Position numbers and translations under genes: made by a program
Assembly (NCBI GenBank): GCA_949752745.1
Contig: OX457024.1
Location: 48,240,490-48,304,489 of the forward strand
Length of the DNA stretch: 64,000 nucleotides
Source of the DNA: Protula sp. h YS-2021
Lineage: Eukaryota > Annelida > Polychaeta > Sabellida > Serpulidae
Reading direction: 5' to 3'
The notes under the pieces: model-generated
Databases searched by the model: none
What the model saw: the letters and a program-made list of their open reading frames with translations, nothing else
Told to the model about the DNA's origin: nothing
In this document: piece by piece, positions 45,001 to 55,450 of the stretch
Numbering within the stretch: the stretch's first letter is position 1
How the letters are laid out: each line of letters begins with the position of its first letter

Positions 45001-48000
45001 ATGACAACAGGGATGTAGATGACGTCACAGAGGAAGACATCGAGCTGCTGTCCAATCAAAAGCCACAGCAAGCTGCTGAATCGCGGCAAATTGTTATTCC
45101 ACCAAAACCGAAACGACTGAAGAAGAGTGATTCCGTGGTTGTCAATGTGGATGATAAAGACCTGGATAACATCACGGAGGAAGAGGTGCAGCTCTTGACG
45201 GATCCGGTTTCTGATCGGGATATTGAACCAGATGACGTGAGAAATGCCACAGAGGTCACTTCCGATGACCTTGACCGCTTTCGTGCAAGGCAGGCAGTTT
45301 TGCCGAAACCTGCCTCACTAGTTGTCAACTTTGAGCCCAGTGACCTCGAGGAATTATCAGAAGACGAAGTTCGAGCTGTTGAAGGGGAGCGAAAGGTTAC
45401 CAGAGATACTCTGCTCAAGCCGACGGAAATACAGAAACAGCCGTCTGTTGAGGCTCAGATGGGAGAACAGGGTGTGGAAGAAATCAGCGAAGAAGACATC
45501 GCTTTTATGACGCAAGCACACGAGGCTAAAGACGAGCATTCGAAGCGGCGGGTGGATGGAGCCAAAGTTTCCTTTCTCATTGGAGATGAGCAGGTAGACG
45601 CACAGGCTGGTATCGTGGACAGGGAACCAGATTTGCAGAAGATGATCGAGGCTATGAGCAGAGAGAGGGGCGCTCTGCAAGGCGCTCAAGAACCGACTGT
45701 GGCACAACCCTTACAAGTTGACATTTCAAGTACAAATCTGCCCAAAGCAGAACGAGCGGTGAAACAGGAATCGACCGAGGAACGAAGTGACAGGACTCCA
45801 CAGAGCGATTCCGCCTTCAGTTCAGACTACACCGATCACACGCAGTCAGATTTCACTGACTCGGAGACGACCTTCTCACCGCAGAGTAGCCATGACAAGA
45901 GGGAGCACAGGTTAAAGCCGACGAGCGAAGTGAGCGAACACGAGGCCACCGTGGCGCCTACCGCTGCTGATGACGTGCAGCCCGCAGAAGCGCTAAAGAA
46001 CGGGAAAGTAGACCCAGATCAAAGGTTCAAGGACTCGGGAAATGTGTGTGATGAGGGTGACGATGCCGTTAGAACTGTTATGTTAGGCGAAAGCGGAAAA
46101 GCAGACAGTATAGAGGAGATTCATCAAATCCCTGGAAGCGTAATTAGCGGGGAGGAGGCTAACCGAAAGCAAAAGCCAGTGAGTTTCACTGACACCAAAG
46201 TAATCGGCTTCGATGTTCAGCCTAGGCGTGGAGCACGGCCAGCATCGCCCGATCACTCACCCCTGGATGGCCATGACGTAGTGATTGCGTCATCACGAAC
46301 GCGCAGTTACTCGGCGGATGAGCAGAGGGCGAGATTAAGCAGTGATGTACACATTCTAGGGTTACAACCTCCGCATATTACAGCGCCTCTTCCCGACAAC
46401 GTGCTGAGGGAGGACTCCGTGCAGCCATTCCATTCACAGTTTGTCCGTGCGGCACTTAACATAGAGGTACAACCATGGCACGGTGCCAGAGATAGCGAGC
46501 AAGCGGCCTCCGGCTACACCACAATGACGTGCGAAGATGACGAAATGGCGGAAATGACCCAGAAAGTGGCTGAAGCCACAAGCAAAAAAGCCAAAGTGAA
46601 GGTTCTTTTAACGGAGGGGTCAGATAAGGAGGCAACGTCATCAGAACCGTGTGAAGGTGATTCCGAGGTAGCTGAGATAACGAATGACAACAGGGTGTTG
46701 GCTCCGGTATCCGGTGACACGAGCGGTGCGGTGAGTAGCGAGGAGGAGAAGTACCGGAGCGACAGCGCCACCTCGATGGACACTGTCATTGAGACGGCCC
46801 CCAGACAGCGCACCAACCTGGACAGGGTGCTGGAGGGTGAATCTCATAACGTGGACGATTCCGACACGGAAACCCTCTCTTCCGGTGATGCCAGCGAGGT
46901 GGAGGTTGACGGAGAGGGACGCCAGGGGAAGCAAGCCGTGAAGGCGTCCATCAACGTAAGGATACCGTCTAAAAGGACTCCTGTTGAATCTGCACTTTCA
47001 GTTGAGCAGAAGCTCATCGGGCACATGACAGCGAGTGAGAGAGAATTACTGGGGAGCGGCAATCAGTTATTTGAAGGTTTAGTGCCGTCTTTCAGAGATT
47101 TACCTCAGGCAACCAGCAACGACGAGTCGGAACCTTGTGACGTCACATTTCATGGCAAAACCCGCAGTATGGAACTGCCTCATGGTAGCGATGGGCTAAC
47201 AGACGAAACGCCGAACGAAGGGGAGCCCTCAACAAATGACCAATTCAGAAATCAAATGAATATGTTCAAGAAAGCAGGGAGAATGATGTTTGCTAATGAG
47301 ACTGAACCAACCCAAATACGAACAGATGTTGAAATAGTTGAGTCGGACGAAGAAGACGGCAGGTTTAGGTCCGGCGAGGCTATGGCCAGTGACAGCGACG
47401 AGTGCCATGCCCAGCAGGAGGGCAGCTCTGAGTCCCTCAGTCCCGGCGAGCTGTGTGTGCATCCTCTGTCGCTGGACACCTTGGCGTCCTTGTCCTCTGA
47501 CGGGCTGGACGATCCTGAAGAACAGTTTGATCAGATGAGGTGGGTTGAACTCGTGTCGGATATGCCTGACGTGGTGACCAGCGATGTGGAGGAGCTACGG
47601 GAGAGCTGGATGTCTCGCTTCTACCGCTGGTACACGCGCTCTCTGTCCATGTCCGAGCTCGAAGTCCTGGATCGGCGCGATTGGTACGATGGGCGTTCTT
47701 TTTCAGCCGACTGCTTGAATCTGATCACTCCAGGCGCGCCGAGGGCGGTGTCTACAGACAGCATCACGTATGTCTTCCTCAACGAGGCGAGAAGCTTAGA
47801 CATGCTTGGCAATGGTCAGAACCCACCCGCTCAAATGGTTGGGGCCAAATCGGAGCCATCGTGTGCGGAGAAAGAGCTGCGTCATAAGTACGGCATAGAC
47901 GATACCCTTCTACCGTTCAAAGTGGACAGAGCGTCGTCGTTGGAGATACTGGACGACAGCATGGCCCAGGACAGGATGAGCACGAGACAAAGGTCGCAGT

Positions 48001-51000
48001 CCATTGACGAGAACAAGTGGCTGTCGGGTGAGGTCAGCCGCAGTCCCGACCTCACCCCAGAAACCGTGTTTGGTGGTCCCAATCCTGGCTGTAATGAAGG
48101 CGATTATAAGGAAACTTTGACTCAGGGATCAGTGAAGCCGCGAGTTCGTTCTGCTGTACAGAATGGCCACATCACGGTGCGTCCCATACCAAATGATGAA
48201 CCTGTGCGGCTTCGCAGGCGGCGGCCTGGTAAAGACGGAAATAAGAGAGTCTCATGGGGAGATGTGGAAGAAAAGCTTACGTATGTCGGGTCGCCAGTAG
48301 ATGCATCGTTTCCTGTTCCAGAAGATCAAGTCACATTAAAAACGGAAAGTGTAGATATGGGAACTCAGACTTCTGATTTTACTGAACAAATGGAAAACCA
48401 TGGCATGTTCCGAGTCATCCGGGATGCAGTTATCAGGGAAGAATCGGAAACGCAGACACCAAGTGACGAAACAACGAGTTCAGTAACTGTCAGCTCACAG
48501 ACAGACGGAGATACCGTCCAGCCAAATCAGCCAAAAGTATCCAAAGAAGAAGTGACGGGATCGAAGCTGTCTCTGTCGTCAGACGTGACCGATGCCCAAA
48601 CGTCACCCATTCCATTCGACCTGATGCCCAGTGAAGCGACTATAGCTGAAGTAGAAGAGGATATCATCTCGCCGCGGTCGCCCAGGAGCAGGCCGTCGGC
48701 GCTCATCCAACACGCCCTGGCTACCCTCCGCGACGCCATGGGCTCCGAGACCGAAGTGGGTGTCATAGACAACGCAGTGCCTGCTCCCGGCACTCCTATT
48801 AGGGTCACTCACTTATCAAATACTGAGACGCAGACACCATTGGCTTCCAGCACTCCGCATCGCTCCATGGATGAAGATGACATTTTCAATAAATCAAACG
48901 AAGGGCCGCTGTCTGTTAGTAGCCCAAATGAAGCATCCATTCCAGATTCTACAGTCTCTCCACCCGCAAACTCACAATCCTCCAGACAGATACTTGCAGG
49001 GTCTGAAGTGTATGTGAATGAAGATATGATGTATACCCAAGATATGTCTCACCCGTTAGCCGAAAGGGGTCGCTCTTCAGTGATACAACCGAGTTTGAGA
49101 GAGGAATCTGTGCAGATGGGCACGATCTCAAGCAATCGGCCACCGCAGCCTGTGGGAAGAGCCGAGCCACTGAGAGGACAGAGCGAATACTTCTCTACAG
49201 AAACACAGCGCCTACAGGAACAGGTCTATGACCACAAGCTGATGCTGGAGGCCAGAGAACAGATGATACGCGACGAGCAGATCCAAGCGAGAAACTTGCA
49301 AGAGCTGAGCAGGGAAGAGCAGATGAGACGGAACTTTAGGGATGATATCATGAGAAGAAGTCTGCGGGATTACCAGCCCTACGACAATGCCACTGCCGAC
49401 TGGAATCTACCTCAACGCTTTATGGATTACCCGCGCACCATTGAAACTCAAACTGACATTTTACAAAGAGTTATGGAAACACAGACGTATCCAGAACTGC
49501 GAGTTATTGAAACCCAAACAAGCCCGAGGTACATAAGCGAGGCGGAGTACACACAGACAGAATTACTCGAGTACATGACTATGGCCGTGCAGACAGACAA
49601 CGAGTATGACCTTGCAGTAAGTCCGCGACAAGGCCGCGCGTTGCTGATAGACGCGGGCTGTAATCCTAGCCCGCCGCGAGGTTTCAGTCCTCTCTCGTGG
49701 GCAGTGCAGACTGATGTCTCCATGTTTGAGCGCTATCCAGACAGCTACTGCCAGACGGATCCTTTACCAGAACCTGAGATTCCCGAACCGCAGATAATCA
49801 TACAGAGGGAAGTGGTGCACGTTCCACAAGAGACTGAACCAGCACGCCATGCAGACATGGTCGCTGTCGCCTGCCAGACAGACGAGGACGACCGACCGCT
49901 GCAGACCTTGGCCGTGTTCGATGACAGAACACCGTCCATCTCCAGCAACGAAGACTTGTCAGATATCTTGAGTTTATCAGATGATGATGACCAGGTAAAT
50001 ATTGCTTCCGCTGGCGGATCAATACCATCAGAGCATGAGGCACAGGTGAACGAGGGACCAATAACAGCATCGCCTTTGACCTCGGAAGCACCTATGTACA
50101 GCCTAGACGGTCCTGGGCTGGCATCGTTACGCGAAGAACATGAGAAATTAATGGCTCTCTTCAGCAAGTCTGCATCTGACAGAACAATGAGCATAAAGAA
50201 AAGACACGAACTGAAAGAGAAAAGAAACAAGGAAGTACTGACTGAAATGGATCACGTGTCCCTATCGTCCTTGAACTCCAGTATGGCAGGTGAAAGTGCG
50301 GAAACGAGCTCCCAATACATGGCCGAGGCGGAGACTTCGGCCACTGAGAACGCGTCGCCCAGGTGCTCGGGGAACAGTTCCGGCTCCGAAGAGGATCCCG
50401 AGACGCCCAGGAACCAGCTAGAGCCGGCGGGATCAGCACCAGGTGCTGGCACGGGGGTCGAGCTGCCAGCGGCTGAGGGGCAGCCAAAGCAGGCCCTTGT
50501 GGAATCCATGCAGCAGCTGAATGAGCACATACAGCAGATGAGAACAAGCAGCAGCGCTGCAGCTGAGCAGCTGACACATGTCTCACATCTGGCGGCTTCC
50601 CAGGAGACACTTTCTGACGGATCCCAGTCACCGAGACTCACCGAAGAATCGCAAGAAGACATAGAAGCAGCTGTAACCGCTCATGATGAACCTGACACGG
50701 CTAGAGGGGAGATCGATGAAGAGCAGGAACATCGTGATATGGGGGAAATCATTGCTGAAAAATCAGTTGAACGAGGAACATCAGGTAAGCCTGATTCGGT
50801 CCAAACAGTGGCCGGTCTAACCATGTCAGATCCATACCATTTTGAGATCGTTGAAACTTTGCCTGACGAGGTGGAAGACAGACCGGATGTAGGTACCGTG
50901 ACTGCCATTCATGGAAAAGATAGCCAGTCTCCCGCCGGCCACCAATCAGTACGGTCTCCAGAAAGCAGTGTGAATGTGGTGGAGAGTTACCGTGGCACGG

Positions 51001-52978
51001 ACACCTCAGACTGCGATGAAATCCTGCTGGTGCCAAAGGAAGCTGCCGATGCCATGGATACCAGCGCCAGTGACACGGAAAATCTGAGGAAACTGCGATT
51101 TGAAAAGATTGAAATTTCCACAGAGAGTCAGAAACAAAAGGTTTCACAGCAAGCTGAGTCGCTCTCATTGGAGGCTGAAAACGTCGGGTCTCAACACCAG
51201 GTGGTGGCGACTGTTGAAACCCACCAAGCCAGTGTCACGACTGCTCAGGACACCTTCAGACAAGACCAGGAGATCTCAGTCACCAGTGCCCCGACCAGCT
51301 TCTCTGTCACGGTCACAGAATCCGCTAATGAGAATGACAACCAAGTGAGTGAGGTGCACCGCGTGACGCCTGCATTAGCGACCAAGCTGCCAGGTGCACG
51401 CGAACAGTTAACTGTCGTCCCTGTGGAGGACCGCCCACCGAGCAGGGTAGCTTCTACCCAGTATCAAGAAGATGACTTCGTGCGAATCATCGCGCCACGG
51501 GCGAGGCCTCAAGATCAGACTGATAGCTCAAGTTGTCAAGCTGAGGCGCTTGCAACAGCCACTGCACAAGCTGCAGCTGTGTCCCAAACAGCTGAAATCT
51601 CTACAAGTGCACAATCTAAACCACAGAGCCAAGATATTCGTTCGATCATTGAGAAGTATCAGACGATAAAGAAGCTCGTTGAAAACGAAGACTTCAGTAC
51701 TGCCTTGGTGGGCGCTCCCGTCAATGTCCAAACAAATGACAGCGCCGAAACAGCGAATTCTTCCGGCAACAGGAACCGCTATGACAGCGCAGGGAAAGAC
51801 GTCAGCTTTGACGTTTCCATTGACACTAGTTTTACGGACAGTGAGATGAAAGACGAATCTATAGAGACCGATTTCCACTCCGATGAAATTTCAGATGAGC
51901 TAGAGAGGCTACGGAGAGAGAGGCAGAGAATCGTGGATATGCTCGCTAAAGAATCCATGCCGTCTAAGTTGCAAGTTGAACTAGCTGAAGCCCAGCTGAA
52001 CTATATCATCGGTCAGACTGACACACTGCTGACGACGATCGATGAACCACTGATGGAATGGAATATGGAAAGCTTGGCCCAGTTCTCCTCTTATCCTGAA
52101 GAGGAGCTGGGGGAGCTTAGCCGCCAGTATCTCACACACTACAGGCGAACACTGGAGAAATCCAAGGTCCACATCGAAAGCAAGATTGAGCAGTTGGAGA
52201 GGGAGAAGGAGAAGTCGAGCCGAGCGCGCTCCAGAGAAAAGCAGTTCGCGAAGATGAGGCGGGAGGCGCAGATAGAAGCATTTAAGATAGAGAGGCAACG
52301 CGAGCAGAACAAAATAGGCACGACCACCGGCAAGCCGCCGCGGAGTCCGCGTAGCCCGCGCTCACAGAGTGCCAGCCCGCGCCGTAAGCCACCAGGCATT
52401 GTGACGGAACGCCCGCCGCCTTCACCCATCTCTCCCCTCTCCCCGCGCAATCCTTTACCTCCTATTTCTGCAAAATTCCTCACGCCTAAACAGCGCATAC
52501 AGCATTTAGCCAACCTACGTAAAGGTATCGTCAAATACACGGATGAGGAAAGGTCACGGTCGTTGTCTCCAGCATTGTCCACTACCTCAAGCGCGTCTTC
52601 TGTCACGAGGTCAAGCAGCTTCGGACGCACTGTCTCAGGCTATTCCCCATACAGAAGCACTTACCTCGCTCAAAGGGACCCGGAAGTGGCGTATCGCTCT
52701 GGCGAATCGTACCGCCACACGTCATATTCCCAATCGCCAAGGAGATCGGCGGTTAGTAGCCACTATGATGCCCAGACACATCGCGGCTACAGCCTGTACG
52801 GCGACGCGGAGACGGTAAGCATAGGCTCGCTGGACGAGGACTCGGAGAGATTGCTGGACGACGCAAAGCAGGTGCAGAGCAGAACGCGCGAGGAGATCAA
52901 AAAAGCGCGGGAAGTGCTCGACAAGAAATCGCCCGTCACCTCCCCGCGGGAGTTATATTTGCCGGGCGCTAGTCCAAG
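36094..52978 (+). CDS. Giant exon (16,885 bases) of a roughly 7,000-residue repeat-rich scaffold protein
   Basis: Entered in phase 1 after gtgtttcag and left in phase 2 at CCAAG|gtaaca, it encodes about 5,628 residues without a stop. In order: an Arg-rich start (RRRRRQPRA); a long acidic, Ser/Thr-rich region; a 14-residue SDSDPTSPRSDTVH repeat; about 33 copies of a 20-residue repeat; low-complexity Asn/Ser/Asp text; a Lys/Arg patch (PKPKRKKKSKRNKADRARQ, possible nuclear signal); a six-copy acidic module; a Trp-containing island near 47540-47700; a TQT/QTD cluster; a coiled coil at about 51880-52310 (QVELAEAQLNYIIGQTDTLL is its most conserved-looking part); and a basic Ser/Pro tail. Most of it should be disordered. 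I do not recognise the family. A coil-plus-LC8-ladder scaffold is the working idea. Confidence 0.92.
38301..38609 (+). repeat. Coding 42-bp (14-residue) repeat, seven copies plus a part
   Basis: Units start at 38301, 38343, 38385, 38427, 38469, 38511 and 38553, with a partial one at 38595. The residue consensus is SDSDPTSPRSDTVH. Each unit has a T/K-S-P site and acidic Ser sites, which suit proline-directed kinases and CK2. Alternating R/Q and T/K positions hint at growth by two-unit steps. Confidence 0.95.
39475..41445 (+). repeat. Coding 60-bp (20-residue) minisatellite, about 33 copies
   Basis: The residue consensus is YLDSDVQVPGTSDLQQDQTS. Five diverged copies (39481-39780) lead into 28 closely matched copies (39781-41460). 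The period is exactly 60, so length changes keep the frame. Within the array, units at 40441-40680 and 40681-40920 match almost base for base, showing a recent four-unit duplication. The repeat is acidic with a Tyr and several Ser/Thr, and is predicted disordered. A long antisense ORF (39979-40905) is a by-product. Confidence 0.97.
44653..45510 (+). repeat. Degenerate acidic protein module, about six copies
   Basis: Copies encode DMAVLRNDDIDQLEEQLAEQ, LLVNVGEDDIETLTDDEVRM, MIVNYDNRDVDDVTEEDIEL, VVVNVDDKDLDNITEEEVQL, LVVNFEPSDLEELSEDEVRA and a short VEEISEEDIAFM. The shared pattern is a hydrophobic start with VN, three variable residues, Asp plus a hydrophobic, then T/S-x-[DE]-[DE]-[VI]. PKP/KPK-type basic residues often come before it (PKPKRLKKSDS, LPKPAS). 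Spacing is irregular at about 45-60 residues, so these are protein-level repeats and not a recent DNA array. They may be binding motifs that fold on contact. Confidence 0.8.
48357..49890 (+). other. TQT/QTD cluster, predicted LC8 (dynein light chain) binding ladder
   Basis: TQT cores encoded at 48363, 48450, about 48828, 49446, 49479, 49512 and 49551, with related QT words (SSQTD, DAQTS, AVQTD twice, YCQTD, ACQTD) between and after. The tight part (49446-49595) has five anchors spaced 11, 11, 13 and 12 residues apart. TQT is the anchor of the classic LC8 motif, and regularly spaced motifs zip two chains together with LC8 dimers, as in Nup159. Sequence and spacing are seen; binding is inference. 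Confidence 0.7.
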
Positions 52979-53077
52979 GTAACACCATAAGTGTAGGAAA
53001 AATTACTGAATAAAATAAATTTGATTGAAACTATGTAACTTAAAATTAAAAGACAGTCTAATATTTGAAATAAGAAT

Positions 53078-53250
53078 GTATCAAGCAAATAAGAATCAAG
53101 ATATTAGTGTTATTTGCGAAATAACACTTTTTTGTCGAATGAGGTCTATTCCGGAATAGACTAACTTAGCCTTACAGCAATTCAACTTGGTTCTTGTATA
53201 TTTCAGTGAGATTGATCATCTCGAGCCTATTCCGGTATAGACGCTTTTAG
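53078..53250 (+). repeat. Dispersed gtctattccggaatagac repeat, copy 2
   Basis: It shares aatgtatcaagcaaataagaatc and tatttcagtgagattga-catctcgagcctattcc with 17418-17602, and holds a perfect 18-base palindrome gtctattccggaatagac at 53149-53166. Non-coding. It lies in the intron after the giant exon. Confidence 0.65.
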
Positions 53251-53589
53251 TCACCGGGATACCGCTCAAAATGTTTAAATTTCTATGTAAACACCGGTTT
53301 TTCACCGAATATTGCCATAGGGATGGCGATCAGGATCCCACCCTTCCGGAAAAATAAAACCGGATCCCGGGTTCTGTCGATGGGAGATCATCGATTTTCG
53401 ACTGGGATTCTGGTTGCTTTTCATCTAATGTCAGATTTGTCCAAAATCCATCGTGGCCAAACTCCTTGAAAGTGTCAATCTTAAGCTGAATTACTTTAAA
53501 TGCCGCATCTGAAGATACACAAAAAGGTCTTTGGTAATGGCCCTGGAACGGACAAAGGAATAACAAGCTGTTTGAAATCAGTCCTATTG

Positions 53590-53820
53590 TTAGGCAAAAA
53601 CTGCCTTCTCTTAGTAATGTTCGGAATGATATGGTTATACACAGAGCAAGAATAGGACATACACACATTACTCGTAAACACCTTTCAAAAGGCGAACCTT
53701 AACCCGACTGCACCGCTCTCAAAGACGCCTGATCGCGTCATTTCGGAACTGATTCTTTGAGGCAGTTGTTTGATGAAGCAGAATCCAGTATAATTATACG
53801 ATTTTTAAAAGAAACCAACC
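53590..53820 (+). mobile_element. LINE (non-LTR retrotransposon) ORF2 3' fragment
   Basis: A plus frame reads LPSLSNVRNDMVIHRARIGH, then THITRKHLSKGEP, a stop, PDCTA, a second stop shortly after, and continues to LFDEAESSIIIRFLKETN. RxRIGHTxxTxxxL...P.C is the signature at the C-terminal end of many non-LTR ORF2 proteins. The two in-frame stops and the missing upstream reverse transcriptase show a dead, 5'-truncated copy. The fragment at 11300 is a relative. Confidence 0.8.
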
Positions 53821-54261
53821 GGTATCGGTATTTCTAGAAGCTATGTTTGTTTTGCCATTTATGACGCACACCGTTTTGACTTAACTGGATTCTAATTGTG
53901 ATACTGTTGTTTTCTATAGTCATTTGACATGTGCTGACACAGTGTAACCCGTATGTTAAATCATATTAACTAACTAATAATAAATGAAGGGGTCCATGCA
54001 TTAACCTGATAAATGCACTTATCAGCAGTGGGAAAAAAACGCTCTTTAAGTTTGAAGTTTTGGTAACAAACATAGGTTTTTTTTCCCAGCATATTTTCTT
54101 TAAAAAAGCACCACTATCTAATAGGTGTTGAGGTGTAAGACTTACATATGTGATAGAACAGAGGCCAAGAAATACCGTGGTGGCAATAGTGCATTTTCCT
54201 GATAAGTGGAGTTATCAAGTTTATGCATGGACCCCTTCAATTATTTTCATTATTATTGCAG

Positions 54262-54397
54262 AGGAGCGTCTTCGTCTGTAAACTTCTCCAGTTCAGTGTA
54301 TCCCACATCTACACGGTATGGAAGTATACACGAGAGCAGCCGGGGAACGTTAGACGGCGATCGCAGGGCCAAGGAACGCATTGATCGTATCGAGAAG
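54262..54397 (+). CDS. Shared exon, Ser/Tyr-rich tail segment plus helix
   Basis: Entered in phase 2 after ttattattgcag (AG + A gives Arg), it encodes GASSSVNFSSSVYPTSTRYG and then HESSRGTLDGDRRAKERIDRIEK, leaving in phase 0 at GAGAAG|gtgatt. The Ser/Tyr composition continues the end of the giant exon, and the last part begins a helix that the next exon extends. Reading on gives a stop three codons later. Function unknown. Confidence 0.85.
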
Positions 54398-55099
54398 GTG
54401 ATTTTATAGCAACTTCTACAGCATGTAGCTCTAATGCACCGCGAATGTAAATATTCACGTCAAAATGTAAACAGTACATCGGTATATTTTATCTCGTAAG
54501 CGTAACACATAACCGTTTTATATCTACCAAATGGGTTTCCTTGTACTGCCTCCAGAAGCTGCTCAATCAATTTGCATACAGATAGCAAAAATTCAAATAA
54601 GAAATCAAGAACCAGTTACACGGTATTTGCTTTGACGGAAAAGAAAAGTCTTCGATGTCGCCGTTAATAATTTACTGATAGAAAAAAAAAAGGGAAAATG
54701 ACATTCAATATAATTTCGACACTCACTTCGCTGCGTGAGGCCTGTCATTTCTGTCGTGGTCCAGTGTAAATTATGCCTCAAAAGCATTACAGAGAAGAAA
54801 AACAACTTTACCATAAATCGGATACAAGTCAAATAGCCTGTATTGGATGAAGAAGAAAAAAAACGCCCTGTAAATCATCTCTTTGACAGTGTTTTGAATG
54901 CCTCTTGACCTGCATGAATCCCGACTAATAGGCCTTTTTTTTTTTTGTTGTGGAGACGATAAACGCATAAATATATAATGACAAAGTCTAGCTTTCATTG
55001 ATTATTTCTCGCAAGGCTTAATGTGTTTTCCAATGGCTTATAACTTACACTAGTTCTCTGGCGTTTCGTACAAGCATAGGAAAGAAGGGTCCACCTGAA
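54398..55099. other. Intron-like stretch with no gene
   Basis: AT-rich, with A and T homopolymer runs near 54680, 54850 and 54935. No exon fits the phase 0 exit at 54397 before 58184. Confidence 0.45.
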
Positions 55100-55450
55100 C
55101 AGATCTGGATCCTTTATATATCCGTGGATGGGGGAGTGCTGGGTTAGAATGGGTGTACAGCGTTATTATACATGGACGGAGGAGTGCTGGCGTATCGCAG
55201 GTGTGCAGCCCTATGCATAGATGGGAGGAGTGGTGACGTGTGGTGGTGGTACAGCAAGGACGGGGGGGGGGGGGGTAGGAGGGACAGTGCCGGCGTACAT
55301 AGATGGGGGATTTCTTCTGGCGTATGGTAGTCTTACAGCAAGGACGGGGGTGGGTGGGGGTGGAATGCTGTTGTATCGTGGGTGTACAGCATTGTGTTTT
55401 CATGGATGTGGGAGTGCTGCTGTGTGTTGGCGTATCGCGGGTGTATAACG
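55100..55450 (+). repeat. G-rich minisatellite 'gggggagtgctggcgtatcgcgggtgtacagc'
   Basis: About six irregular units of catggatggggga-tgctgg-gtatcgcgggtgtacagcgttat, 45-60 bp each, with a long G run at 55262-55275. Coding frames across it are artefacts. Confidence 0.7.
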
